From assembly GCA_964606855.1 (NCBI GenBank), contig CAZSHM010000011.1:1-34717 (forward strand): 34,717 nt of DNA, written 5' to 3'. A program made the position numbers and the translations under genes. Below the pieces are notes generated by a model. The model had not been told where the DNA came from. It did no database searches and worked only from the letters and a program-made list of their open reading frames with translations. This stretch comes from UBA7185 sp964606855. GTDB taxonomy: Bacteria > Bacillota > Peptococcia > Peptococcales > Peptococcaceae. This document shows, one piece after another, positions 16,765 through 24,949 of this stretch. The number at the start of each line of letters is the position of its first letter. The first letter of the stretch is position 1.

Positions 16765-17925
16765 ATGGCCGTTTTGTTGTCGGATCTGTATGATGCAGTC
16801 AAAAATCAGAACGTCACCTTAGTTGCCGGCAGACAAGGGCTGAACAATGTCGTGCGTTGGCTGCACATGGTGGAGAGCCATGAGCTCTCGTCTTTTTTGG
16901 ACGGTCAAGAAATTGCGTTCACGACCGGGGTCGGCCTGGGCGAAGGAGATTCCCTCCTAGATCTGGTCAAAGCCAACAACGAACATCACGCCAGCGGCAT
17001 GGTCGTGAACGTGGGTCCCTTCATAAAAGAGATCCCGCAGGAAGTGCTGGATTACTGCAACCGCGAAGGGTTTCCGCTGTTCATCGTGCCCTGGAAGGTG
17101 CACATGGCAGAGATTATGCGCAATATCTGTTATATTATTACAGAGTCCGATAAAAACAATCTGGAACTCTCCAGCGCGGTGAAAAACGCCATTTTTTTCC
17201 CAAAACAAGAGGAACTGTACGTGCCGCAGCTGGAGCGCAGCGGGTTCCTGCGCGAGGATCGCTACTGTGTGGTGACGATGGAGATTCTGGAGAACGGCCA
17301 GAAGGCCAGCGAGGAAAAACTTGCGCGCTGTCTCAAAAATGTGGAAAATTATCTGATCTTCGCGCGCAAGAAGGTGTTTGTCTTTGAGCTGGGCGGAACC
17401 GTGGTGCTCCTGATTTCCGGCATCAACCGGGAGGACGACCTCAAGCGTCTGGTGGAAGATATCCTCCGGCGCTGCAATTTTCAGCAGGAACAGTGCTACG
17501 TCGGCATGGGTCGCATGGTGGACAGCGCCCGGTGCATCAGCCAGTCGTACCGGCAGGCCTGTCAGGTGCTGAAACTGCAGAAAAACACCGGCCATGACAA
17601 AACCGTGACAGCTTATCAGGAACTGGGCATCTACAAGCTGCTGATGGCTGTGGAGAACCAGGATGTGATCAACGAATACTACGCCGAGACCATCCAAAAG
17701 CTGGTGGAGTACGACAGGCTCAACCAGACCAACTACTGCGAAGTGCTGCAGTGCTATCTGGAGCACAGCGGAAGCGTCAAGGAGACGGCGGAAGCCCTGT
17801 TTGTGCACCGCAACACCATCAATTACAAAATCAACAAGATCGAGGAGATGCTCGGCTGCGACCTTTCCGGACTGCGCACACGGCTGCGCTACAGCATCGC
17901 TTTCATGCTGCAGAAGATCCTGTAA
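16765..17925 (+). CDS. PucR-family transcriptional regulator
   Basis: A 386-residue regulator. Residues 1-125 are the N-terminal PucR domain (MAVLLSDLYDAVKNQNVTLVAG, then the HMVESHELSSFLDGQEIAFTTG region). The middle is a GGDEF-like CdaR domain, and the last 60 residues are the PucR helix-turn-helix (SVKETAEALFVHRNTINYKINKIEEMLG). Family members usually activate nearby purine, amino-acid or amine catabolic genes when the substrate is bound. The ATG follows GGAGGAGGAG. It lies directly upstream of, and in line with, the aminotransferase and dehydrogenase genes, which are its likely targets. The effector is unknown. Confidence 0.88.
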   Translation: MAVLLSDLYDAVKNQNVTLVAGRQGLNNVVRWLHMVESHELSSFLDGQEIAFTTGVGLGEGDSLLDLVKANNEHHASGMVVNVGPFIKEIPQEVLDYCNREGFPLFIVPWKVHMAEIMRNICYIITESDKNNLELSSAVKNAIFFPKQEELYVPQLERSGFLREDRYCVVTMEILENGQKASEEKLARCLKNVENYLIFARKKVFVFELGGTVVLLISGINREDDLKRLVEDILRRCNFQQEQCYVGMGRMVDSARCISQSYRQACQVLKLQKNTGHDKTVTAYQELGIYKLLMAVENQDVINEYYAETIQKLVEYDRLNQTNYCEVLQCYLEHSGSVKETAEALFVHRNTINYKINKIEEMLGCDLSGLRTRLRYSIAFMLQKIL

Positions 17926-17942
17926 CGGCCCCTGCAAGCGCC

Positions 17943-18003
17943 GCCGGGAACCGGCCATATCCTTCGACCGGCGTCCGAGCGCCGGGCCTGTGCGATGGCA
18001 CAG
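17943..18003 (+). repeat. Three consecutive short stem-loops after the pucR-type gene
   Basis: Three perfect hairpins: GCCGG-GAA-CCGGC (17943-17955), CCGGCG-TCCGAG-CGCCGG (17968-17985) and CTGTGC-GATG-GCACAG (17988-18003). An eight-T run comes only later (18029-18036), so they are not an ordinary terminator, though the last one might work with it. Confidence 0.55.
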
Positions 18004-18024
18004 AAAAGATTATGCTTAGAGATA

Positions 18025-18052
18025 TTGCTTTTTTTTGCCTGTGCACTATGAT
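18025..18052 (+). promoter_or_regulatory. Possible promoter for the aminotransferase operon
   Basis: TTGCTT (18025-18030), 16 bases, TATGAT (18047-18052), about 100 bases before the start codon. The space between is AT-rich. This is the natural place for control by the adjacent PucR-type protein. Confidence 0.45.
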
Positions 18053-18156
18053 TTAAGTAAGGAATAAAGAAGCGCAACCCGCGTTTCTTTCAGGGAATTT
18101 CCCCATCATACACCACTGCATTTCACTTCAATCTTATGAAAGGACGGTAAGGTATC

Positions 18157-19539
18157 ATGGCTTTAACGGGAAAAGAAATTTCTCAGATGCATGCGGACTA
18201 TGTCGCGCAGTCCTGGTCAAAATCGGGCGGCGCTGCGAGAGCAATCGAGAGTGGAAAAGGAATTTATCTATACGACTACGACGGCAACGAGATTGCCGAT
18301 ATGTCCTCCCTGCTGGTGTGCTCCAACTTGGGCCACAGCCTGCCGGAGATCGTAGACGCCATCAAGGCGCAGGCGGACAAACTGTGCTTTGCCGCCCCCT
18401 GCTACGCGACGGAGCCCAAATCCACGCTGGCGAAGAAAGTCGTGGATATCGCCGGTGCGGATCATTTCCAGAGAGTGCTGTTCACGAACGGCGGCGCGGA
18501 CGCGAACGAGAACGCCATCAAGATCGCCCGCAACTACACCGGACGCACCAAGATCTTCAACCGCTATAGAAGCTATCACGGCTCGACGCTGGGCGCTTCC
18601 AACGCATCCGGCGACTGGAGACGGTTCGCGGCAGAAGTAGGCGGCGCGAACGGCTTTGTAAAATTCATCGACCCGTACACCTACCATGACGGCTGGAACA
18701 AAGGCGAGGACGAGAAAGCGACCAAGTATTATCTGCGCTTGCTGGAAGAGCAGCTGCACTATGAAGGCACCGAGAATGTCGCCGCCATCATGATGGAGTC
18801 CATCACCGGCGCCAACGGCGTGCTGATTCCGCCAAAGGGATATATGGAAGGCGTGCGCGCGCTGTGCGATAAATACGGCATCCTGATGATCTGTGACGAG
18901 GTGATGGCAGGCTTCGGCCGCACCGGCAAGATGTTCTGCTGGCAGAACTTTGATATCGTCCCCGATATCATCACCTTCGCCAAGGGTGTGACCTGCGGCT
19001 ATGTCCCGCTGGGCGGCGTCATCATGAGCAAAGAAATCAGCAAATACTATGAAGAGCATGTCCTCCAGTGCGGCCTGACCTACAGCGGACACACCCTGGC
19101 CTGCGCCGCCGGCAACGCTGCGGTCGACTACTATGCCGACCACAACATCTGCGACCATGTCAACGAGGTGGGCGCCTATCTGGCGGAGTGGGAAGATGCA
19201 ATGGTAGAGAAGCACCCCTGCGTCGGCGAGGCGAGACACATCGGCCTCTTCACCGCTTTCGAGCTCGTGAAGGACAAAGAAACCCGTGAGCCGCTTGATT
19301 TCTACGGCTGCCCGAACGCGATCAAAGTGCAGGCCATCAGCAAGCTGGAGAACGAGTACAACATCCATCTGTATGGCCGTGAAAACACGATGTCCATCTG
19401 CCCGCCGCTGATCATCACCAAAGAGCAGCTGGATGAGATTCTGCCGAAGATCGACGAGGTTCTCTCCTGGATCGACGAGCAGATCGCCACGGTAGAGAAA
19501 GATCCCAACTACGCGACCGCGATGGCGATCGCCAGATAA
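18157..19539 (+). CDS. Class III (omega) aminotransferase, substrate unknown
   Basis: A 460-residue PLP enzyme of aminotransferase class III. The fold is marked by TNGGADANENAIKIARNYTGR (in part: TNGGADANENA, 110-120), YRSYHGST (PLP ring stacking), CDEV (D247, binds the PLP nitrogen) and FAKG with Schiff-base lysine K276, followed by GYVPLGGV. Family members move an amino group from omega-amino acids such as 4-aminobutyrate, beta-alanine or taurine to pyruvate or 2-oxoglutarate. The reaction leaves an aldehyde, which the following dehydrogenase gene could reduce. The ATG lies behind AAAGGACGGTAAGG. Codon use here is less GC-extreme than in the ruv genes, as often seen for well-expressed genes. 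Confidence 0.88.
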   Translation: MALTGKEISQMHADYVAQSWSKSGGAARAIESGKGIYLYDYDGNEIADMSSLLVCSNLGHSLPEIVDAIKAQADKLCFAAPCYATEPKSTLAKKVVDIAGADHFQRVLFTNGGADANENAIKIARNYTGRTKIFNRYRSYHGSTLGASNASGDWRRFAAEVGGANGFVKFIDPYTYHDGWNKGEDEKATKYYLRLLEEQLHYEGTENVAAIMMESITGANGVLIPPKGYMEGVRALCDKYGILMICDEVMAGFGRTGKMFCWQNFDIVPDIITFAKGVTCGYVPLGGVIMSKEISKYYEEHVLQCGLTYSGHTLACAAGNAAVDYYADHNICDHVNEVGAYLAEWEDAMVEKHPCVGEARHIGLFTAFELVKDKETREPLDFYGCPNAIKVQAISKLENEYNIHLYGRENTMSICPPLIITKEQLDEILPKIDEVLSWIDEQIATVEKDPNYATAMAIAR

Positions 19540-19564
19540 ATTTTGCGCACAGGTACAACTTCCC

Positions 19565-19639
19565 GACAGGCTGTCTATCCCGATCTGAATAGATGGCCTG
19601 TCTTGCACATTGCAAGAATTCCGCGCGCCCCGCGCGGAA
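19565..19639 (+). repeat. Three stem-loops in the aminotransferase-dehydrogenase spacer
   Basis: Hairpin 1 (19565-19602): GACAGGC/GCCTGTC outer arms with TCTAT/ATAGA inner arms. Hairpin 2 (19602-19616): CTTGCA-CAT-TGCAAG. Hairpin 3 (19619-19639): TTCCGCGCG-CCC-CGCGCGGAA, 9 bp perfect. No T-tract follows, so they look like mRNA processing or stability elements, or an operator, between two cistrons. Confidence 0.65.
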
Positions 19640-19673
19640 CGGCAACAATCCTACAGGAAAGGTGGAATTTCGA

Positions 19674-20807
19674 ATGGCAACTTGGAACTACATTCAGCCG
19701 GTGGAGATCCGTTTCGGCGCCGGCCTGATCCATAAAATCGACGAGATCGCGCAGGAATTGAACATCGCCAACGGCCTTCTTGTCGCGGACAAATTCTTTA
19801 TGACCAACGGTCTGGCGCAGAGCATCGTGGACGGCAGCAACGGCGCGCTGACCGCAGTCTTCGGCGATGTATCCCCCAACCCGGACGTCACCGAGATCGA
19901 CGCGTGCGCGGAATTGATCCGCAAAAATAACCACGGCTTTGTGGTCGCCGTGGGCGGCGGCAGCGCCTTGGACGCGGCGAAGGCCGCTGCCAGCGTCTGC
20001 ATGACCGATGAGTCCATCGCCGCCTATCACGGCACGGGCAAGGCCCTGCCCAAGGAGCACCTGCCGCTGATCGCCGTGCCAACCACGGCCGGAACCGGCT
20101 CCGAGGTGACAAAAGTGTCCGTGGTCACCAACCACGCGCTCGGCAAAAAATCGCCCATCAACTCAATGAATTTCTATCCGACCCTGGCGGTCATCGACCC
20201 GGAACTGACCTACAGCTGCCCGCCGCAGGTCACAGCCGGATGCGGCATCGATGTCCTCTGTCACGCGGTGGAGGGATTCTGGAGCGTTAACCATCAGCCG
20301 ATCTGCGACGCGGTGGCCCTAGCGGCCAGCCGTCTGGTCTTCCAGTATCTGTATCGCGCCTATGAGAATCCCAACGACGCCGAGGCCAGAGAAAAGATGT
20401 GCGAGGCCTCTGTCATGGCGGGCCTGGCCTTCACCATCCCGCTGACCACCGGTTCGCACGCCTGCTCTTTCCCGCTGACGAACATCTATCACATTCCGCA
20501 CGGGGAAGCCTGCGGCCTGACGCTGGATCACTTTGCGCGCATCAACGCCAACGATCCCGAGGCGGGCCCGCGCGTCAACGAATTCGCGCGGCAGCTGGGG
20601 TTCCAGGACATGAACGATATGGCCGACGCCATCCATGAACTGAAGGAGAAAACGCATCTGCGCAACGATCTGAAGGATCTGAACCTGAGCGAGGAGCAGA
20701 TCGCCGACCTGGTGCGCATCAGCGTCCATCCGAACCTGCGCAACAATCCGGTCTACATCACCGACGAGATGCTGGATCGGATGTATCACGAGCTGGCCGG
20801 AAAATAA
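19674..20807 (+). CDS. Iron-type (group III) alcohol dehydrogenase
   Basis: A 377-residue enzyme of the iron-containing alcohol dehydrogenase family. The NAD(P) site is GGGSALDAAKA (94-104) and PTTAGTGSE (136-144); the metal ligands are D193, H197 (GIDVLCHAVEG), H262 (GSHACS) and H276 (HIPHGEA). Relatives reduce succinate semialdehyde, malonate semialdehyde or sulfoacetaldehyde (SarD-like) to the alcohol. The ATG at 19674 follows GGAAAGGTGG. Placed 134 bases after the aminotransferase, it most likely reduces that enzyme's aldehyde product and regenerates NAD+ during fermentation. The substrate is inferred, not seen. Confidence 0.9.
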   Translation: MATWNYIQPVEIRFGAGLIHKIDEIAQELNIANGLLVADKFFMTNGLAQSIVDGSNGALTAVFGDVSPNPDVTEIDACAELIRKNNHGFVVAVGGGSALDAAKAAASVCMTDESIAAYHGTGKALPKEHLPLIAVPTTAGTGSEVTKVSVVTNHALGKKSPINSMNFYPTLAVIDPELTYSCPPQVTAGCGIDVLCHAVEGFWSVNHQPICDAVALAASRLVFQYLYRAYENPNDAEAREKMCEASVMAGLAFTIPLTTGSHACSFPLTNIYHIPHGEACGLTLDHFARINANDPEAGPRVNEFARQLGFQDMNDMADAIHELKEKTHLRNDLKDLNLSEEQIADLVRISVHPNLRNNPVYITDEMLDRMYHELAGK

Positions 20808-20916
20808 GGCGCGGCGGAGGCCCCTGCGGGAGGACGCACCCCTCGGGCGCGCCGGCGATGTCAATTTTAGAAGCGCAACAGCACAAGCCAAGGGAAAAAG
20901 AAAGCGGGATGCGGGT

Positions 20917-21723
20917 ATGACATTTTCCATGCAGTTTGGTCTTTTGTTGCTCACGGCACTTTTGTGCTGCGCGATCGGATTTTACAAGTACATCTATTTC
21001 ATCTCCATCGGCTACGGTCTGGCGATCTCCGGGCAGGCCATCGTGATGCTGCTCCTGCTGCGCGACAGCCTCACCGTTCCGGTGGTGATCAGCTGTGTGA
21101 TTCTGATTCTGTACGGCTTCCGCCTCAGCGGGTTTCTGCTGTACCGGGAGATCCAGAGCAGCAGCTACCGCAAGCACATGCAGACCGAAATCAAAGACGG
21201 ATCCGATATGAAGTTCTTTGTGAAGGTGATGATGTGGATTTTCTGCGGTCTCCTGTATCTGTTCATGATCTCGCCGATCTTCTTCCGCTACTACAACGGC
21301 AACACCGCCTTCTCTGCTTCCTTTGTCATCGGAAGCGTGCTGATGGTCAGCGGTCTCCTGCTGGAAACCGCGGCGGATCTCAGCAAGAGCCGGCAGAAAA
21401 AGCAAAATCCCCATCGCTTCTGCGATAAGGGGCTGTTCCGCCTTGTGCGCTGCCCGAACTACCTCGGGGAACTGATCCTTTGGACCGGCGTGCTGGTCAC
21501 GGGCATCACCTCCCTGTCCTCCGTCTGGCAGTGGATCATCGCGCTCGTGGGGTATGCGGGCATCGTGTTCGTCATGTTCAGCGGAGCCAGGCGGCTGGAG
21601 GTGCGGCAAAACAAGAATTATGGGGCGGATCCGGAATACCAAAAGTATGTAAAAACCGTGCCCATTCTCCTGCCGTTTGTTCCGCTCTACAGTGTCGAAA
21701 AATACAAATTTCTCGTGCTTTGA
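20917..21723 (+). CDS. DUF1295 / steroid-reductase-like membrane protein
   Basis: A 268-residue protein with about seven membrane segments. The C-terminal part shows the DUF1295/isoprenylcysteine-methyltransferase-like signature GLFRLVRCPNYLGELILW followed by WxxxxR-type and EVRQNKNYGADPEYQKYV segments, which in relatives form a NADPH- or S-adenosylmethionine-binding region near the membrane. No function is assigned. It lies 109 bases after the dehydrogenase, on the same strand and before a strong terminator, so it may belong to the operon. Its own ribosome-binding site is weak. Confidence 0.78.
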   Translation: MTFSMQFGLLLLTALLCCAIGFYKYIYFISIGYGLAISGQAIVMLLLLRDSLTVPVVISCVILILYGFRLSGFLLYREIQSSSYRKHMQTEIKDGSDMKFFVKVMMWIFCGLLYLFMISPIFFRYYNGNTAFSASFVIGSVLMVSGLLLETAADLSKSRQKKQNPHRFCDKGLFRLVRCPNYLGELILWTGVLVTGITSLSSVWQWIIALVGYAGIVFVMFSGARRLEVRQNKNYGADPEYQKYVKTVPILLPFVPLYSVEKYKFLVL

Positions 21724-21793
21724 GGCACTTGCGGTTGCGGTTTGCGGCGGAAAGCCGCACAGACTCGCTGCCGCGCCGCAGAATCAACCGGCA

Positions 21794-21812
21794 GATGCGC
21801 AAAATGCGCATC
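21794..21812. repeat. 8-bp perfect hairpin
   Basis: GATGCGCA-AAA-TGCGCATC, just ahead of the shared terminator. Confidence 0.5.
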
Positions 21813-21821
21813 CTCGAACGT

Positions 21822-21863
21822 ATACAAAGAGCCTCCCGGCAGTTCCCGGGAGGCTCTTTGTAT
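21822..21863. terminator. Long bidirectional terminator
   Basis: An 18-bp perfect stem (ATACAAAGAGCCTCCCGG with its complement) and a 6-base loop. The stem contains the A/T-rich ends that serve as U-tract in either direction. It separates the convergent DUF1295 gene and uppP. Confidence 0.85.
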
Positions 21864-21927
21864 GTCTCGCCCCGAATTTTCCGCTGCACCGCAGTCCGGT
21901 TTCCTCTTTCTGCGGCAGGACAGCACA

Positions 21928-22758
21928 TCACGCGAAGAAGAAGAAATATCCCAGCACGATCATCCCCAAGACGATGCGATAGTATCCGAACGCCTTGAAA
22001 TCGTTGCGCTTGATGTAGTTCAACAAAAATTTGATGGCCAGGATCGAGACGACGAAGGCGACCAGCATGCCGGTCAGGAGGAGCAAACCTTCCATGGCCG
22101 TAAAGTGCAGCCCGAATTTGAGCAGTTTCAGAAGACTTGCGCCGAACATCACCGGAATCGCCAGATAGAAACTGAACTCGGCGGCAATGTAGCGGGACGT
22201 TCCCAGGAGGATAGCGCCCAGGATGGTCGCCCCGGAGCGCGACGTTCCGGGAATCAGCGACAGCACCTGAAAGGCGCCGATCATCAGGGCCATTCGCCAG
22301 GAGAGCTGCGAAAAATCCGTCACGGACGGTGTACGGTTCCGGTTATAGTTTTCGATGACGATAAAGAGCACCCCGTAGAGGATCAGCATCACTGCCACAG
22401 TGGGATAATTGTAAAAGTGCTCGTTAAACCAGTCGTCCAGCGGAATGCCGATCAGCGCGGCCGGCAGCACCGCCACGATCACCTTCATCCACAGAAGGCA
22501 CGTATCCTTTTTGAGGAAGCCGTTCCGCGGCGCACAGAAGGGCCAGAGTTTGCGGAAAAACAGAACGACGACCGCCAGGATGGCGCCCAGCTGGATCACC
22601 ACATTGAACATTTCCAGAAACTCCGGCGTGACGTTGAGTGTCAAAAATTGCTCCGCCAGAATCATGTGGCCGGTGCTGGAGATGGGCAGCCACTCGGTGA
22701 TGCCCTCTATGATGCCGATGACGATGACTTTCCACAACTCCGAGAGATATTCTGCCAT
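21928..22758 (-). CDS. uppP: Undecaprenyl-diphosphatase UppP (BacA)
   Basis: A 276-residue integral membrane enzyme that removes a phosphate from undecaprenyl diphosphate to recycle the lipid carrier for peptidoglycan synthesis; it also gives bacitracin tolerance. Both signatures are visible: EGITE (E18, E22) in GIIEGITEWLPISSTGH and PGTSRSG (170-176, with R174). The protein has the usual length and about eight membrane segments. The ATG at 22758 follows AAAGGCGGAA. No clear promoter was found in the 225 bases upstream. Confidence 0.95.
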   Translation of the reverse strand: MAEYLSELWKVIVIGIIEGITEWLPISSTGHMILAEQFLTLNVTPEFLEMFNVVIQLGAILAVVVLFFRKLWPFCAPRNGFLKKDTCLLWMKVIVAVLPAALIGIPLDDWFNEHFYNYPTVAVMLILYGVLFIVIENYNRNRTPSVTDFSQLSWRMALMIGAFQVLSLIPGTSRSGATILGAILLGTSRYIAAEFSFYLAIPVMFGASLLKLLKFGLHFTAMEGLLLLTGMLVAFVVSILAIKFLLNYIKRNDFKAFGYYRIVLGMIVLGYFFFFA

Positions 22759-22917
22759 GGTTCGAATTCCGCCTTTCCGCGAACGGCACCGATGCGGCAG
22801 GCAAATCGGCGTCCCCGGCCTTTGCCGCGGCGCTGTCCCCCGCTGTCTGCCCTTCGCTGTATGCCTTCGCTGTACGATGGATGGGAAAATGCATTTTTGC
22901 AGTGCTTTGTTCCGTCT

Positions 22918-22949
22918 CGGCGAGGGCGTGCGCATGTGCGCCCTCGCCG
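22918..22949. repeat. 11-bp inverted repeat between uppP and the tmRNA terminator
   Basis: CGGCGAGGGCG (22918-22928) and its exact complement (22939-22949), with a partly self-complementary loop TGCGCATGTG. No T-tract on either side. Function unknown. The rest of 22759-22983 holds only an 11-base direct repeat. Confidence 0.5.
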
Positions 22950-22983
22950 GAAGGGTTTGAAAAAGACTGCCGCAAACAAGCAG

Positions 22984-23018
22984 AAAACCTGATCTATCGC
23001 GTTTCGCGCGATATCAGG
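22984..23018 (-). terminator. Rho-independent terminator of the tmRNA gene
   Basis: Minus strand: CCTGAT-ATCGCG ... CGCGAT-(AG)-ATCAGG stem with a CGAAA loop, followed by four T, 22 bases beyond the tmRNA 3' end. Confidence 0.8.
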
Positions 23019-23040
23019 CTCTCTGCGCTTGTGGAAAATA

Positions 23041-23391
23041 TGGAGATGAGGGGAGTCGAACCCCTGTCCGAAAGATCGACACCCTGGCTTCTACGTGCGT
23101 AGTTTGTGCTTTGCTCTCACCGCTGCGCCTCCCACAAACAAGATGCGAATTGGCCAGCCGGGTGTGTTTCCCGCCGCCTTACCCGGCACTGGAGCGGCAG
23201 TAGTCTGCTGGAGTGTCCCCGTCTCCCGCACCGCAGACACAGCGGGGACAGGGTTCGCTGCTTACGCAGCGAAAGCTAAATTTTGATTATCTTTAGCGTT
23301 TAATTTTAAGTGCACCGTTTTTACAAGCTGGCGCGGCCTTGGCACGCTTCCCAAGCTACCGTATATCCCCCGTCGAAACCATTACATCCCC
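23041..23391 (-). ncRNA. ssrA: Transfer-messenger RNA (tmRNA)
   Basis: A 351-base tmRNA. The 5' acceptor strand GGGGATG pairs with CATCTCC at the 3' end, leaving G3-U as the third pair (the alanine identity element) and discriminator A. The T arm GGGGTTCGACTCCCC and the 5' TAATGGTTTCGACGGGG conserved region are clear. CCA is not encoded after the discriminator, so it must be added. The message part reads GCT AAA GAT AAT CAA AAT TTA GCT TTC GCT GCG TAA, tag AKDNQNLAFAA. It frees stalled ribosomes with SmpB and tags the nascent chain for proteolysis. Confidence 0.96.
23262..23297 (-). other. tmRNA tag reading frame (AKDNQNLAFAA)
   Basis: Eleven codons and a TAA inside the tmRNA, ending in the hydrophobic LAFAA proteolysis signal. 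The resume codon is taken as GCT; if the preceding AAC were the resume codon the tag would gain an N. Confidence 0.85.
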
Positions 23392-23412
23392 CCAGAGAAG
23401 ACTCCACAACAT

Positions 23413-23441
23413 AGTATACAGCAGACACCGTTCCCCGGCAA
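23413..23441 (-). promoter_or_regulatory. Promoter of the tmRNA gene
   Basis: Minus strand: TTGCCG, 17 bases, TATACT. The start would lie about 15 bases before the mature 5' end, as expected for a precursor trimmed by RNase P. Confidence 0.75.
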
Positions 23442-23499
23442 ATCTTTTTTTGGAAAGCGGTGCCCGCTATAAACGCTCTTTCGAGGCTACGCATCCCTG

Positions 23500-23533
23500 C
23501 CGTGGGGTTTCCCGCGGGACTGCGCCCCCACGG
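23500..23533. repeat. Hairpin downstream of the stalk/transglutaminase gene
   Basis: CCGTGGGG (23500-23507) and CCCCACGG (23526-23533) enclose a palindromic CCCGCGGG. No T-tract follows on the minus strand, so termination here is doubtful. Confidence 0.4.
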
Positions 23534-23569
23534 TGTTCCCCGGTTTTTCGATTTCCCCGTCCGCGCGTG

Positions 23570-24949
23570 CTACAGGCTCTCGGCGAACCGGTACTGCGCG
23601 CTCGGCCTGTAGTCCTTCGTCATGGTGCGCACTGCCTTGCCGAAACGGGCGTACTGGATCTGGCCGCCGTTGCGCTGCGCGATGCGCTGTTCCACCTGCG
23701 GATCAAACAGGTACTCTACACCGTCCACACACACTGTCACCCACACATGGCTGCTGTAGCCGCCCGCGGAGGACTTTGTCGAGCCGCTGACGACGCGTAC
23801 ATCCAATCCTATCGCCCGCAAAATAGCCGCGTAGGCTGACGAATAATGGTTGCAGACACCATTGTGATCCAAGAGAATCGGGACGGCATACCGCTCCGGA
23901 TAGCACTTCCAAATGGCAGAAGCCTCCTCGCGGCTGAACATGGACATATCCAGCTCTGTGGCGGTCTTATAGGTCATGTTGTTGATAAAGTAGTCATAGG
24001 CCACCTTCGCCTTCGTGTAGGTATCCATGTCCGGCGTAAAATTCTGATCCATGAACTGCTCCACCAATTCATCCAGGATGGCAAACTGTGTCCCTTTGGG
24101 CGAAAGCGGCGCGGTATTCAGCAGCTGCCGCACATCGGTCACAATCTCTCCTGCCTCCTGCGTATCCTCCTCTTCCGCGGGATCCTCCCCGTTCTCCTGC
24201 TCCAGGTTATCCCAATAGTTCGGGTCGGTGAAACTGGCGTCCAGCTCCACCTCATCTCCGTCGGGATCCGGCTCCGACGCATCCGGCAGTGTCGGATCCG
24301 GTTCCTCCGCCGAATCCGGTGCCGCCGGAGTTCCGGAAGGGTTCTCGGAGTCAACGAAGACCATGCCGTCCGGAACCACCGTGTCATCCAGATTAGGCGC
24401 AGGGGAAGGTTCCTCCTCCGGAGCTCCCGGTTGGGCTTCCTGCGGGATTGTGATATCCGGCTCCGAACCGGTATAGATCTCCATCAGCTGCGTGGTATCG
24501 TTCCAGAGAACCATGAAATCCGCAGCCTCGCCGATATCCCGCAGCTTAAAATAGTTGTTTCCGCCGATATTGTAAGCGGCCGTCTCCACTGTCTCCCCGT
24601 CACAGCAGAGTTCCACTTGGGACGGTTCCGCCTTCATCTGAGACTTGCCCGCCGGGAACTGCAGGTCGCCCGCCTGCGTTTCGTAGGACGCCCCCGTGTC
24701 CATGACGATGGCGTTCTGCTGCGCGTCCCACTTCACCGAAAAGCTCCTGCTGGTGGAGGACAGAATCGCCGCCATATCCCGCAGCTTAAAATAATTGCTG
24801 CCGCCGATATTGTAGGGATACACCTCCCGCGCCACGCCGTTCACCAGAACGACGGTATTGCTGCCCTGGGCTGTCACCGGTTCCGCGCCGTATGCCGCGC
24901 CACAGAGACAGAGCCAGAGCAGGATCGCCCCCAAGACTTTTTTCGTCAT
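23570..24949 (-). CDS. Secreted protein with copper-amine-oxidase-like stalk repeats and a transglutaminase-like domain
   Basis: A 459-residue exported protein. Order: signal peptide (1-21; KK, hydrophobic core, AAYGAEP cleavage area), two stalk repeats marked by YNIGGSNYFKLRD (46-58) and YNIGGNNYFKLRD (126-138), an acidic Pro/Asp/Glu linker (165-265), then a transglutaminase-like fold with catalytic triad C366 (NGVCNHYSSAY), H401 (SSHVW) and D416 (LFDPQ). Such domains can act as cysteine proteases, peptide-modifying or cell-wall enzymes. The stalk repeat is common on Bacillota surface proteins and may bind wall or protein. The ATG at 24949 and a TTG six bases earlier are both possible starts. 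It has its own promoter at 25092-25120. Confidence 0.85.
   Translation of the reverse strand: MTKKVLGAILLWLCLCGAAYGAEPVTAQGSNTVVLVNGVAREVYPYNIGGSNYFKLRDMAAILSSTSRSFSVKWDAQQNAIVMDTGASYETQAGDLQFPAGKSQMKAEPSQVELCCDGETVETAAYNIGGNNYFKLRDIGEAADFMVLWNDTTQLMEIYTGSEPDITIPQEAQPGAPEEEPSPAPNLDDTVVPDGMVFVDSENPSGTPAAPDSAEEPDPTLPDASEPDPDGDEVELDASFTDPNYWDNLEQENGEDPAEEEDTQEAGEIVTDVRQLLNTAPLSPKGTQFAILDELVEQFMDQNFTPDMDTYTKAKVAYDYFINNMTYKTATELDMSMFSREEASAIWKCYPERYAVPILLDHNGVCNHYSSAYAAILRAIGLDVRVVSGSTKSSAGGYSSHVWVTVCVDGVEYLFDPQVEQRIAQRNGGQIQYARFGKAVRTMTKDYRPSAQYRFAESL

Noticed and set aside
18268..19608. A 446-codon open frame on the minus strand opposite the aminotransferase gene
   Set aside because: The plus strand has a full class III aminotransferase with all catalytic residues; the opposite frame is an antisense shadow.
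22851..22874. Tandem copies of CCTTCGCTGTA as a repeat array or CRISPR fragment
   Set aside because: Only two 11-base copies two bases apart, with no spacer structure and no cas genes.
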